A stretch of DNA of 64,000 nucleotides from contig NZ_CP113059.1 of the NCBI RefSeq assembly GCF_026625705.1, positions 558,001 through 622,000 on the forward strand, written 5' to 3'. The translations under genes and the position numbers were made by a program. Of the stretch, positions 18,327 to 26,910 are shown in pieces. A model generated the notes under the pieces. The model was not told the DNA's origin. It saw nothing but the letters and a program-made list of their open reading frames with translations, and ran no database searches. Within the stretch, counting starts at the first letter, position 1; each line of letters opens with the position of its first letter. The DNA is from Pedobacter sp. SL55. Its GTDB lineage: Bacteria; Bacteroidota; Bacteroidia; Sphingobacteriales; Sphingobacteriaceae.

Positions 18327-19205
18327 TTAGTTACTTGGCGGCGGCAAAAATGTCTTGTTACTTTGTCTCCTTGTGTAATACCTGATTACAAAGAAAGCAA
18401 CCACTCCCACCAAAACAAACATCCACAACCTTGATAAGAACAGAATAAACTCTTTAAAATACATCCAACCATCCATTAGGTTTAATCCTAATCTCCTAAA
18501 GAAATCTGGTTTGTAATCGTAGATGTTATCATTAGCCACAATCATGGTTTTAATGGTATTATCTTGGTAAAAACTCAATGTGATAGTACTGTAACGAACT
18601 TGCTTGTCGATATTTAGATTTTCGATTTTTTTATTTACGTAATCATCCTTGATCAGCATCGAACTTGTAACGTTTGCACTTTTTTTAGTAGCCACCTTTT
18701 TTATTTGCGCTACCGCTTCTTGTCTATTTTCAGATTTGAGTTTATTCTCTAAATAATCGAAACTCTTGTCTTCCATCTTTAGCGATTGATTATCAACAAA
18801 AACAGCCATGCCTGCAATCTGATTGGTCAAGTCATCCAATTTATCTGATGGTACACGGGCAACCACATAGCCGTCGGTTCTGTACGAAGTAATCTCTTTT
18901 AAAGAATCTGAGCTAAATTTAACTTTCTCCGAATTTTGGATGGCACTATTGATGTTAAACTCCATCACTAAGCCACCTTGTTTTTTGATGGTAGCACTTA
19001 AATTTTCCTTAGTGCGTTGCACATCTTTAACCCTAAACCGCATATCCGCAGTTTTGGTCAATTTTTCAACTAACTCACCATTAGAAACTGCTTCAGCAGC
19101 GATAGTGTCGGTAGAAGCATAGTCAGTTGCTTCTCCTTTATGTTCGGAACTACAGCCCGCAAATAGGATTGTAGCCAATGCTACAACGGCAAAATGTCTT
19201 TTCAT
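18327..19205 (-). CDS. DUF4349-domain lipoprotein
   Basis: 292 residues. Lipoprotein signal with lipobox LFAGC (Cys19). The DUF4349 region follows: ADMRFRVKDVQRTKENLSATIKKQGGLVMEFN, GYVVARVPSDKLDDLTNQIAG, a coiled stretch around residues 150-200 (EDKSFDYLENKLKSENRQEAVAQIKK) and the closing VRYSTITLSFYQDN. A single transmembrane helix at about residues 258-280 (FILFLSRLWMFVLVGVVAFFVIRYY) ends in a basic tail. It is predicted to be anchored at both ends of the periplasmic part. Function unknown. Monocistronic. Confidence 0.88.
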   Translation of the reverse strand: MKRHFAVVALATILFAGCSSEHKGEATDYASTDTIAAEAVSNGELVEKLTKTADMRFRVKDVQRTKENLSATIKKQGGLVMEFNINSAIQNSEKVKFSSDSLKEITSYRTDGYVVARVPSDKLDDLTNQIAGMAVFVDNQSLKMEDKSFDYLENKLKSENRQEAVAQIKKVATKKSANVTSSMLIKDDYVNKKIENLNIDKQVRYSTITLSFYQDNTIKTMIVANDNIYDYKPDFFRRLGLNLMDGWMYFKEFILFLSRLWMFVLVGVVAFFVIRYYTRRQSNKTFLPPPSN

Positions 19206-19528
19206 CTTGTTTTAGATTTTGTTTTCAACTATAAGATGTTCCATTTCTGGTTTCATCTTGTGATCGTTTTTAAGTCGTAAACACATCCTTAACAAAATTG
19301 CTTAAGCATGCTATTTCCTTAAGGCAGACAATTTGTATAGGGGTTTAATGCTTAATGCTGAAAATTGATTTAGGTAACCCAAATCAGTTTTCAATTGGCA
19401 GTTATCAATTGGCAGTTTTGAAACCTAAAAGCATAAAAAATCCCTTCAAGGCTAACCATGAAGGGATTTTAAATCAAAAATTTTATTGTAAAAAATCTAG
19501 CAAAAAATGATAGATCTTATTATTCGGC
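19206..19528. other. Intergenic region with short repeats
   Basis: 323 bases with no convincing gene. It holds repeated AATTGGCAGTT units around 19389-19422 (similar to 9120-9155) and a hairpin terminator at 19437-19470. The promoter for the DUF4349 gene should be near 19210-19300 but no clear motif was seen. Confidence 0.5.
19437..19470 (-). terminator. Rho-independent terminator after the 74-residue gene
   Basis: Perfect 12-base stem AAAATCCCTTCA / TGAAGGGATTTT with a 10-base loop and T-runs on both sides. It lies 59 bases downstream of the small membrane protein gene on the minus strand. Confidence 0.85.
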
Positions 19529-19753
19529 TTAGCGTTTAGAATTACTTGAACCCAAGATTTGGAAAACACCTTTACAGCAAATTATTGTACCAATTGTTAA
19601 AATTGCCCAAGATAAAAGCGAAAGCCAAAGTGCATCGAAAGCGAAACGTAAGAAGGTACCTACTACGCAGATTACTACTCCAACTGCAATTGTCATATAG
19701 ATAGATGGCTGATTTGCCGTATCAATGCTGTTTTCTCTTTCTTTAGCATCCAT
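19529..19753 (-). CDS. Small two-helix membrane protein
   Basis: 74 residues. A polar N-terminal 17 residues is followed by two hydrophobic helices (IYMTIAVGVVICVVGTFLRF and LWLSLLSWAILTIGTIICCKGVF) and a short polar tail. No family is recognised. The ATG at 19751-19753 is clear, a terminator follows, and no neighbour is close on the same strand apart from the phosphatase 64 bases upstream. It looks like a real but uncharacterised inner-membrane protein. Confidence 0.7.
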   Translation of the reverse strand: MDAKERENSIDTANQPSIYMTIAVGVVICVVGTFLRFAFDALWLSLLSWAILTIGTIICCKGVFQILGSSNSKR

Positions 19754-19816
19754 GATTTAATCGTTTTAATTTTGTTTAGCGCAAAAATAACATTTCTAGA
19801 ATAAAAACACTAGAAA

Positions 19817-20590
19817 TTAATAACTTTTAAGCTTTTCTAAGCGCTGCTTTGCTTTCTCTTGTTCAGTAAATTTTCCTTCTTTGTAAAGCAGTTTCTCCCA
19901 ATCGCCATACATTGGGTTAGGCAACACAATAAACTTTGTACCAAACAGGTGCTGATTTGCATCAACTTGTTCCTTTGTATCTTTTCCTTCGCGATAAAAA
20001 ACATTAGAAAAATCGCTTAAATTATCTCCACAAAGCAAAAGCACATTGTATTTCTCCAATACTTTATTTCTTCGCTCTTGCTTATCAGAGGTGGTACTTT
20101 TCAATAAAATATGAGCCTCATCAACATAAGGGAAGCCTAGCTTCTTTAAGTTTTCAATAGTGCCTTTTCGATCTGCTTCATCCCTGTTGGTTACGTAAAA
20201 TGTCTCTACGTTTTTACTAGCGGCAAATTTTAAGAATGACAATGCACCAGGTACCGTATCTGCCATTGCCTTGGCGGTCCATGCGGTCCAATCTGCAGGA
20301 ACATAACTTACCCCATGTTGAATTTCGTAGCCTTGAAAACGTGAGTTATCGATAATCGTTTCATCAGCATCTACAATAACGCAGTTAGGTTTACCATTTT
20401 GATTTTCCCATAAAGCCTCTTTTAAAGATAATCTGGCAAAGTTATAAGCCTGAAAGGCTAACGCTCTATACTCACCACTATATTGCTGCCATAGCACTGC
20501 ATTTGTCCAATCTCTTTCTGGGCCAGCCTTTTGTGCTGAAGCTAAAGTTGGGATAGCCAGCAAAGCAATAATTAATATTCTAAATCTCAT
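19817..20590 (-). CDS. 5'-nucleotidase/acid phosphatase, lipoprotein e(P4) family (HAD)
   Basis: The chosen start is the ATG at 20588-20590, giving the signal peptide MRFRILIIALLAIPTLASAQ; an upstream ATG seven codons earlier would precede it with polar residues. The body is class B/C HAD: motif I VIVDADETIIDNS (nucleophile Asp and acid Asp; most relatives have DLDET or DADET), YVTNRDE (motif II Thr), the lysine in LLKSTTSDK, and LLCGDNLSDF (motif IV). There is no lipobox, since cleavage is after ASA, so it is a soluble periplasmic form rather than a lipoprotein. It dephosphorylates nucleoside monophosphates or NMN in the e(P4) family. Confidence 0.9.
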   Translation of the reverse strand: MRFRILIIALLAIPTLASAQKAGPERDWTNAVLWQQYSGEYRALAFQAYNFARLSLKEALWENQNGKPNCVIVDADETIIDNSRFQGYEIQHGVSYVPADWTAWTAKAMADTVPGALSFLKFAASKNVETFYVTNRDEADRKGTIENLKKLGFPYVDEAHILLKSTTSDKQERRNKVLEKYNVLLLCGDNLSDFSNVFYREGKDTKEQVDANQHLFGTKFIVLPNPMYGDWEKLLYKEGKFTEQEKAKQRLEKLKSY

Positions 20591-20681
20591 ATCAGATAAG
20601 TTAAAAGTCAAAAGTATAAAGTTAAAAGCTAAAACCTATAACCTTCGTGTAATGAATTAAGAAGAATTTAAAAATACAACA

Positions 20682-20714
20682 ACAAAAAACCCTTACCGAA
20701 AACGATAAGGGTTT
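20682..20714 (-). terminator. Terminator of the ATP synthase operon
   Basis: Stem AAACCCTTACCG / CGATAAGGGTTT (one wobble) with an AAAA loop. Read on the minus strand it is followed by a T-rich tract, about 50 bases after the atpG stop. Confidence 0.85.
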
Positions 20715-20765
20715 ATATCTCTTAAGTTAGTTAATACCGAATGAACTACTGAACAAATGAACTAA

Positions 20766-21647
20766 TTATCCATTCAACGCAGCCGCACCACTTACAATTT
20801 CAGTTAACTCAGTTGTAATAGCCGCTTGGCGTGCTTGGTTGTAAGACAATTTCAATGCTTTCAACAAGTCTCCTGCATTTTCAGTTGCTTTATCCATCGA
20901 AGTCATACGTGCACCGTGCTCAGAAGCATGAGAATCTAACACTGCTTTGTATAACTGAATTTTGATTGATTTAGGGATCAATTGAGAAACAATCTCTTCT
21001 TGGTTTGGCTCTAAAATATAATCAACGTTAGAAGCTTTAACCTCTACTACACCTTCTGCCTTAGGCAAAGGCAATAACTGTTCTGTAGTAATAATTTGTA
21101 CAGCCGCATTTTTAAACTGATTGTACACTAACTCCACTTTATCAAACTCTCCTTTTGCGAAACCAGCCATAATAGCTTCGGTAATTTTAGTTACGTTTTC
21201 GAAAGTAAGCGCTTGGTAAATGTCGTTATTATTACCAATTACGTTGTAACCACGTTTCTCGTAAAAATCTTGTGTCTTCTTACCAATAGCAACGATACTT
21301 ACATTTCCTTTTTTAAGCTGCTCACTATATTTCTCCGCAATTAAGTTATTTGTAGCCTTAATTACGTTCATATTAAACGCACCTGCTAAACCTCTATTTG
21401 AAGATACAGTAACGATTAGCACCTTGTTAGGCACTCGCTCTTCGGTAAAAGGAGAGGTAGAACCTTCTAAGCTAGCCGAAAGATTTCCTAAAATCTCTTT
21501 CAACTTGGTTGCGTAAGGACGTAATTGAACAATCGCATTAGTAGCACGCTTCAACTTCGCTGCCGAAACCATTTTCATAGCTTTGGTAATTTGCTGAGTT
21601 GACTGCACCGAGGCAATACGATTTCTTACTTCTTTTAAATTGGCCAT
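20766..21647 (-). CDS. atpG: ATP synthase gamma subunit
   Basis: 293 residues, the rotating central stalk of F1. The N-terminal coiled helix MANLKEVRNRIASVQSTQQITKAMKMVSAAKLKRA and the C-terminal helix RMTSMDKATENAGDLLKALKLSYNQARQAAITTELTEIVSGAAAL are the conserved shaft, with the Rossmann-like VLIVTVSSNRGLAGAFN between them. Last gene of the atpZ-B-E-F-H-A-G array. beta and epsilon (atpD, atpC) are absent here, as is usual in Bacteroidota, where they form a separate unit. 80 bases after atpA, with a repeat-derived spacer. Confidence 0.97.
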   Translation of the reverse strand: MANLKEVRNRIASVQSTQQITKAMKMVSAAKLKRATNAIVQLRPYATKLKEILGNLSASLEGSTSPFTEERVPNKVLIVTVSSNRGLAGAFNMNVIKATNNLIAEKYSEQLKKGNVSIVAIGKKTQDFYEKRGYNVIGNNNDIYQALTFENVTKITEAIMAGFAKGEFDKVELVYNQFKNAAVQIITTEQLLPLPKAEGVVEVKASNVDYILEPNQEEIVSQLIPKSIKIQLYKAVLDSHASEHGARMTSMDKATENAGDLLKALKLSYNQARQAAITTELTEIVSGAAALNG

Positions 21648-21656
21648 TTTTTATTT

Positions 21657-21726
21657 AAAGTTTCGGGTTACGAGTTACGAGTTTCGGGCAAAAACCCATA
21701 ACTCATTACCCGCAACTCATAACTAA
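21657..21726. repeat. GTTACGAGTTACGAG palindromic spacer between atpA and atpG
   Basis: The gap holds GGGTTACGAGTTACG, then its imperfect complement CATAACTCATTACCC and a third copy CGCAACTCATAACT. A closely similar spacer is found at 24061-24127 between atpH and atpF. It can fold as a hairpin in the transcript. Confidence 0.65.
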
Positions 21727-21727
21727 A

Positions 21728-23302
21728 TTAGTATTTACTTGAAATTTCTTTTGCTACAGTTTCCAATACGCCAGTAATGGTATCATCAAACTTACCTGCT
21801 TTTAAAGCTGCTAAAGTTTCTGGATGACGCAATTCTAATGCTTGTAAGTAATCTGTTTCAAATTCTTTTACCTTGTTTACTGGTACGCTACGCATTAAGT
21901 TTTTAGTACCTGCGTAAACAATAGCTACTTGTTTCTCTACCGTAAATGGAGAGAACTGCGCTTGTTTCAACATCTCTACGTTACGAGCACCTTTATCTAG
22001 TACAGATTTTGTAGCCGCATCTAAATCAGAACCGAATTTAGAGAAAGCCTCTAGCTCACGGTATTGTGCTTGGTCTAATTTTAAAGTACCAGCCACTTTT
22101 TTCATTGATTTAATTTGTGCGTTACCACCTACACGTGATACAGAGATACCTACGTTAATTGCCGGACGGATACCTGAGTTAAACAAGTTAGACTCTAAGA
22201 AGATCTGACCATCAGTAATAGAAATTACGTTAGTAGGGATATATGCAGAAACGTCACCAGCTTGAGTTTCGATAATTGGCAATGCAGTTAATGAACCACC
22301 ACCTTTAACGATACCTTTGATTGACTCTGGTAAATCGTTCATGTTTTTAGCGATATCATCGTTAGCGTTGATTTTCGCAGCTCTTTCTAACAAACGACTG
22401 TGTAAGTAGAATACGTCACCTGGATAAGCCTCACGACCTGGAGGACGTTTCAATAATAAAGAAACCTCACGGTAAGCCACAGCTTGTTTAGATAAATCAT
22501 CATAAACAATTAAAGCCGGGCGACCAGTATCACGGAAAAACTCGCCAATTGCAGCACCTGCAAATGGAGAATAGAATTGTAATGGAGCAGGTTCAGCAGC
22601 AGAAGCAGCTACAACCACAGTATAAGCCATTGCACCGTTTTCTTCTAAAGTACGTACAACGTTTGCTACTGTACTTGCTTTTTGACCACAAGCTACATAG
22701 ATACAGAATACAGGGTTACCTGCTTCGTAAAATTCTTTTTGGTTGATAATCGTATCGATACAAACCGCAGTTTTACCAATTTGACGGTCACCAATAACCA
22801 ACTCGCGTTGACCACGACCAATTGGAATCATTGCATCAATAGCTTTGATACCAGTTTGTAGGGGCTCGTTTACTGGCTGACGATAGATTACCCCAGGCGC
22901 TTTACGCTCCAAAGGCATTTCGTAAGTAGCACCAGCGATAGGTCCTTTACCATCAATTGGCTCGCCTAAAGTGTTTACCACACGACCAAGCATTCCTTCT
23001 CCAACCTTGATCGAAGCGATTTTCTTAGTACGTTTAATGGTATCACCTTCTTTGATCTCGTCTGATGGGCCTAACAATACCACACCTACGTTATCTTCTT
23101 CAAGGTTCAATACAATTCCTTGCAAACCGTTAGCAAACTCAACAAGCTCACCACTTTGAACTTTAGTTAAGCCGTAAACACGAGCAATACCATCGCCCAC
23201 TTGCAATACAGTACCAACTTCCTCTAGTTCAGCTTCTGATTTGAAGCCGGCCAATTGCTGTCTGATAATTGCCGAAACTTCGTCTGGTCTTACCTCTACC
23301 AT
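21728..23302 (-). CDS. atpA: ATP synthase alpha subunit
   Basis: 524 residues, the non-catalytic nucleotide-binding subunit of F1. An N-terminal beta-barrel is followed by Walker [14 protein letters not shown] (about residue 170), Walker [47 protein letters not shown], and [16 protein letters not shown] [34 protein letters not shown]. The [17 protein letters not shown] stretch carries the arginine finger (SRVGG). Normal length, no oddities. A 216-base gap with a dispersed repeat separates it from atpH upstream. Confidence 0.98.
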   Translation of the reverse strand: MVEVRPDEVSAIIRQQLAGFKSEAELEEVGTVLQVGDGIARVYGLTKVQSGELVEFANGLQGIVLNLEEDNVGVVLLGPSDEIKEGDTIKRTKKIASIKVGEGMLGRVVNTLGEPIDGKGPIAGATYEMPLERKAPGVIYRQPVNEPLQTGIKAIDAMIPIGRGQRELVIGDRQIGKTAVCIDTIINQKEFYEAGNPVFCIYVACGQKASTVANVVRTLEENGAMAYTVVVAASAAEPAPLQFYSPFAGAAIGEFFRDTGRPALIVYDDLSKQAVAYREVSLLLKRPPGREAYPGDVFYLHSRLLERAAKINANDDIAKNMNDLPESIKGIVKGGGSLTALPIIETQAGDVSAYIPTNVISITDGQIFLESNLFNSGIRPAINVGISVSRVGGNAQIKSMKKVAGTLKLDQAQYRELEAFSKFGSDLDAATKSVLDKGARNVEMLKQAQFSPFTVEKQVAIVYAGTKNLMRSVPVNKVKEFETDYLQALELRHPETLAALKAGKFDDTITGVLETVAKEISSKY

Positions 23303-23391
23303 AATTTTATGTTATTTTGATATCTTTTTGTAAAATGTAATCTCTTACTCTTTTGTTATTTCAGTCCCGCTTTACACTTCAATCTGTTTTA

Positions 23392-23415
23392 TCCTTCGAC
23401 AAGCTCAGGATGACA
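23392..23415. repeat. Dispersed CCTTCGACAAGCTCAGGATGACA element
   Basis: A single arm of a palindrome-type repeat (CTTCGACAAGCTCAGGATGA core) lies in the 216-base gap between atpH and atpA. The same short sequence is a familiar intergenic element in many Bacteroidota genomes (established knowledge). No second arm was found nearby. Confidence 0.55.
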
Positions 23416-23518
23416 AACAGGATTTACGTTTCAATCGGGTTTATAATTGTTATTGCTGTAGTTCTTTTGTCATTGTAGTACCTTCAAAGTCTCAATACAC
23501 AATACTCAAATCTCACTA

Positions 23519-24055
23519 CTAGTTAGCAAATTCCTTTTTCAGTTTATTTAAACCGCTGGCAATGCTGGCATCAAATTGTCTATCGCCAACTTTCAAGATA
23601 AAACCGCCAATTAAATCTGGATTAACTTTTTCCACTACCACCACTTCGCTAGCACCTAATTCTTTTTTAACCAAGTTAACTACTTCAGTTCTGTTAGCAT
23701 CAGTTAAAGCACTTGCCGAAGTTACTTCTGCAGTTACAATACCTTTAATGGCATTGTACTGTTGCACAAATTGTTTAGCAGTATCAAACAATATTGCCGA
23801 ACGGCCCTTTTTAACCACCAATTGGAAAAAGCTATTGGTAATGGCATGTACTTTACCGCCAAAAACGCCTTCCAAAATCCCTTGCTTTTTATCTAAAGGC
23901 ACAATAGGGTTTTTAAGGATAGCCTCTAACTCAGAATTACCATCAACTATTTGCTCAAAAAACACCATATCATTCTTCACTTCTTCTACAGCGTTTTGCT
24001 CTTTAGAAAGATCTAACAATGATTTTGCGTACCTAGCTCCTGCTTTACTTGACAT
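23519..24055 (-). CDS. atpH: ATP synthase delta subunit
   Basis: 178 residues, the peripheral stalk cap that joins b to F1. KAGARYAKSLLDLSKEQNAVEEVKNDMVFFEQIV at the start and LVKKELGASEVVVVEKVNPDLIGGFILKVGDRQFDASIASGLNKLKKEF at the end are the conserved OSCP/delta halves. Correct length and order (B-E-F-H-A-G). It starts 72 bases after atpF, across a palindromic spacer. Confidence 0.96.
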   Translation of the reverse strand: MSSKAGARYAKSLLDLSKEQNAVEEVKNDMVFFEQIVDGNSELEAILKNPIVPLDKKQGILEGVFGGKVHAITNSFFQLVVKKGRSAILFDTAKQFVQQYNAIKGIVTAEVTSASALTDANRTEVVNLVKKELGASEVVVVEKVNPDLIGGFILKVGDRQFDASIASGLNKLKKEFAN

Positions 24056-24060
24056 ATCTT

Positions 24061-24127
24061 TGTGTTACGAGTTACCTATTGTTAGTTGCGGGCACTCATA
24101 ACCCATAACTCACAACCCATAACCTAT
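24061..24127. repeat. GTTACGAGTTACC-type palindromic spacer between atpF and atpH
   Basis: Resembles 21657-21726: GTGTTACGAGTTACC, GTTAGTTGCGGGCA, then CATAACCCATAACTCACAACCCATAACC. The arms are partly complementary, so the element can form a hairpin in the atp mRNA. Confidence 0.6.
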
Positions 24128-24622
24128 TTAGTTTAATTCAACGTCTTTTAACAAATTGTTAACCAACTCTTGTTGCTTAGCTTTATCGTCTAATTGCGTA
24201 CGTAAAACACGCTCTGCGATATCTAAAGACAAAGCCGAAACTTGACCTTTTAATTCTGCCAAAGCAGCTTTCTTTTGGTTCTCAATTTCGATACGAGCTT
24301 TCTCAATTAACTTAGCTCCTTCTGCTTGCGCTTGAGTTTTAGCTTCGTTCACAATACCATCTTTTAAAGCTTTCGCTTCTTTCAAGATTTGATCACGTTC
24401 TTCACGAGCTTGTTTCATTAACTCTTCGTTCTGAGCGCTTAAGCGAGCCATCTCTTGTCTAGCCAACTCAGCTTTGTTTAAAGCCTCATCAATGCTTTGC
24501 TCACGGTCGCTAATGCCTTTCATGATTGGTTTCCAAGCAAACTTGCCCAATAAAAACACCAATACTAAGAATGCAATCGTATTCCAAACTAATAAACCAA
24601 CTTCAGGAATTAATAAATCCAT
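24128..24622 (-). CDS. atpF: ATP synthase b subunit
   Basis: 164 residues. One N-terminal membrane helix (LLVWNTIAFLVLVFLLGKFAW, residues 8-28) then a long charged coiled coil (EQSIDEALNKAELARQEMARLSAQNEELMKQAREERDQILKEAK), ending in LSLDIAERVLRTQLDDKAKQQELVNNLLKDVELN, which contacts delta. This is the usual stator b of Bacteroidota. It is the next gene after the atpE stem-loop. Confidence 0.97.
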   Translation of the reverse strand: MDLLIPEVGLLVWNTIAFLVLVFLLGKFAWKPIMKGISDREQSIDEALNKAELARQEMARLSAQNEELMKQAREERDQILKEAKALKDGIVNEAKTQAQAEGAKLIEKARIEIENQKKAALAELKGQVSALSLDIAERVLRTQLDDKAKQQELVNNLLKDVELN

Positions 24623-24660
24623 TGTATATATTTAATATTTTTTAATGTTAAACGTTTTAA

Positions 24661-24697
24661 ATAAGCACCTTAACGGCAACCCCGAGAAGGTGCTTAT
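24661..24697 (-). promoter_or_regulatory. Strong stem-loop immediately downstream of atpE
   Basis: An 11-base perfect stem (ATAAGCACCTT / AAGGTGCTTAT) with a 15-base GC-rich loop lies 19 bases after the atpE stop and 39 bases before the atpF start. Read on the minus strand it is followed by only a weak T tract. It could partially terminate or block 3' decay and so raise the c-subunit share (inference). Confidence 0.7.
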
Positions 24698-24715
24698 CTT
24701 AAAATTTCTCTTTGA

Positions 24716-24931
<216 letters not shown>

Positions 24932-24963
24932 TTATTTATTATTGTTTAACAATTATGTTCTAA

Positions 24964-26142
24964 TTAATGGTGTTCTTCTACCGCCATACCAATAAATAAG
25001 GCTGATAGAATAGTAAATATAAATGCTTGTATAAAGGCTACCAAAAATTCAATTAATCCGATAAATACCGCAAAGAAAATTGAAGCTGGAGCTACAGCAT
25101 AAGAGTTAAAAATAAAGATTAAGCATAGTAGAGACATCACCAAGATGTGACCTGCCGTAATGTTTGCGAACAAACGGATAGCTAGGGCGATAGGCTTAGT
25201 AAACATACCGAAAATCTCCACAGGGATCATTAATGGTTTTAACCACCAAGGCACAGGAGGGTTTAAAATATGCCCCCAGTAATATTTATTTGCTTTAAAA
25301 GTTGTAATCAAGAAAGTACAAGCGGCCAAAACGACAGTTAAAGCAATGTTACCAGTTACGTTAGCACCTCCCGGAAAGAAAGGAACCAAACCCAACATAT
25401 TGTTTAACCAGATGAAGAAAAACACAGATAACAAATAAGGCATAAAAGCAGCATATTTATGACCCAAGTTTGGTCTAGCAATATCATCACGCACAAAAAG
25501 AATAATCGGCTCTAAGAAAGATTGAATTCCTTTTGGCGCCTTGCCAACTCTCTTTTTATAACCAGCAGCAACCGTTGTAAATACAATTACCAAAACGATA
25601 ATTGACAACAACATACTGAATACGTTTTTAGTGATTGAAAAATCTAGGGGACGAACGTTAGTAATCGTTTCTTCGCCTTTTTGGTTAGTTACATGCGAAA
25701 CGTAAGAACCATGCGCATCTGCAGTTGCGTTAGCGTAATAGATTTTATTATGAGCAATAGCAAAACGTTGACCGTTTTTCTCTACCACAACTTTACCCGC
25801 ATCATCAAACTGAAAAGCCGACGAGCTGAAAGTTACCAAACCATTGTCGGTCCACAAGATAATTGGCAAATGCAAATGCACACCATGATCTCCATGACCA
25901 AACAAAGTGAAGTAGTGGCTATCGCTAATGTGATGAAAAATAAAAGAGGTAATATCGAAACCTTTTTCTTCTTTCGCATGTTCCTCAGCATGTGTAGCTG
26001 GAGCAGCCACTTCATGACCATGAGCACTCACGCTATCAGTTTGCGCAAAAGCAGTAGTTCTAAATCCTAAAAACGCAGAAAAAAGCGCAAAAACAACAAT
26101 TACTCTTCTAACTTTTGACACAAAAACTCGGTTATAATCCAT
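24964..26142 (-). CDS. atpB: ATP synthase a subunit
   Basis: 392 residues, long for the family because of a periplasmic N-terminal part. A signal-like segment (VIVVFALFSAFLGFRTTAFAQ) is followed by a His/Glu-rich stretch (HGHEVAAPATHAEEHAKEEK), common in Bacteroidota AtpB. The conserved channel helices follow, with KPIALAIRLFANITAGH carrying the essential Arg and FLVAFIQAFIFTILSALFIGMAVEEHH at the end. It forms the stator half-channel with the c ring. ATG at 26140-26142. Confidence 0.96.
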   Translation of the reverse strand: MDYNRVFVSKVRRVIVVFALFSAFLGFRTTAFAQTDSVSAHGHEVAAPATHAEEHAKEEKGFDITSFIFHHISDSHYFTLFGHGDHGVHLHLPIILWTDNGLVTFSSSAFQFDDAGKVVVEKNGQRFAIAHNKIYYANATADAHGSYVSHVTNQKGEETITNVRPLDFSITKNVFSMLLSIIVLVIVFTTVAAGYKKRVGKAPKGIQSFLEPIILFVRDDIARPNLGHKYAAFMPYLLSVFFFIWLNNMLGLVPFFPGGANVTGNIALTVVLAACTFLITTFKANKYYWGHILNPPVPWWLKPLMIPVEIFGMFTKPIALAIRLFANITAGHILVMSLLCLIFIFNSYAVAPASIFFAVFIGLIEFLVAFIQAFIFTILSALFIGMAVEEHH

Positions 26143-26194
26143 TTACTCGCAGATTTTTACTATTTATTTTGGTGGCGCAAGTTACGCAACAAAC

Positions 26195-26560
26195 CTAATA
26201 TTTCAAAGAGGGTAAACAATAAATATAAAGAAAAAAATTAAGCGCAAATGCCATATCCCCTTTAGTTTGTTTTAAGCTGTAAATCAGCACAAAAGACATA
26301 GCGAATAACATTTTGATAATTACTGCTCCCAAAATGGCAAAAACACCAATCTCCGGTTTTTTCTGAATACCCAAATAAGCTAATAAATAAGCTATAAAGG
26401 TTAAACCTGCCAAAAATCCAAATACCAACCAAAATTGGCTAGCAATTGCCTGAGGAAAAAAATGTTTCAATAGCGTAGCTACACCAGCAAGCAAAGCCGT
26501 GTAAACCAAATAAGCGGGAACAAACTTTCTTAAAACCAAAATGTTTAAAATTTTACGCAA
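26195..26560 (-). CDS. ATPase-operon membrane protein, C-terminus frameshifted at a T7 tract
   Basis: About 121 residues with four hydrophobic helices (FVPAYLVYTALLAGVATLL; FWLVFGFLAGLTFIAYLLAYLG; IGVFAILGAVIIKMLFAMSFVLIY; a fourth cut short). The start is a TTG at 26558-26560, as no ATG is in frame. After FALNFF the frame ends in LYIYCLPSLKY. In the -1 frame the same DNA reads SLYLLFTLFEILGLLRNLRHQNK and stops at 26160, a far more natural helix and basic tail. The switch point is a T7 run (26231-26237); T8 would restore it. Function unknown, but its place between atpZ and atpB suggests an assembly or ion-supply role like AtpI (inference). Confidence 0.7.
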   Translation of the reverse strand: MRKILNILVLRKFVPAYLVYTALLAGVATLLKHFFPQAIASQFWLVFGFLAGLTFIAYLLAYLGIQKKPEIGVFAILGAVIIKMLFAMSFVLIYSLKQTKGDMAFALNFFLYIYCLPSLKY

Positions 26561-26588
26561 AGGTAATTAAAGCATGGCAATCCTATAA

Positions 26589-26804
26589 TTACTTATCTTT
26601 ATTTAAAGATCTTACCACCTGATAAAGCGAGGCGGCTACACCAACAATCCCTAAAAGAGCAGTAAAAAGAAAATTTGATATTTGTTGATGCTCATCAATC
26701 TTATAACCCACAAATGCAAAAACGCCAATAGTTGCCAACATTTGAAAGGCCATCCCACTATATTTGATATAATTAGGTGTAGGTTTATTTTTTGGGTCAA
26801 TCAT
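26589..26804 (-). CDS. AtpZ/AtpI-family ATP synthase accessory protein
   Basis: 71 residues with two membrane helices: YSGMAFQMLATIGVFAFVGYKID and FLFTALLGIVGVAASLYQVVRSL. The GMAFQMLATIGVFAFVGYKIDE block is the AtpZ signature. Members help assemble the c ring or carry Mg2+/Ca2+ with AtpI. It heads the operon, whose promoter should lie in the 40-100 bases shared with divergent sprE. Confidence 0.88.
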   Translation of the reverse strand: MIDPKNKPTPNYIKYSGMAFQMLATIGVFAFVGYKIDEHQQISNFLFTALLGIVGVAASLYQVVRSLNKDK

Positions 26805-26865
26805 TTTATATATTAATAGTTTAGTAAATTGCGATTAATTATTAAGATTGTATTGCCGAATAAAA

Positions 26866-26873
26866 TATTTTTG
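26866..26873 (+). promoter_or_regulatory. Bacteroidota -7 element (TATTTTTG) for sprE/porW
   Basis: Matches TAnnTTTG exactly. Transcription would start near 26880, just before the TTG at 26911, which fits the choice of that start. The TTG at 26848-26850 gives at best a poor -33 match (15-base spacer), so confidence is limited. Confidence 0.4.
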
Positions 26874-26910
26874 CAGATATTTTGTTATAGTAATAAATAA
26901 ACAAAAATCA

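Noticed and set aside
23562..24101. Plus-strand open frame opposite atpH
   Set aside because: Antisense of the delta subunit; Ser/Leu/Thr-rich shadow composition.
26848..26910. Upstream TTG start for sprE/porW
   Set aside because: The stretch contains a TATTTTTG promoter-like element and basic/aromatic residues unlike a lipoprotein signal; the TTG at 26911 fits better.
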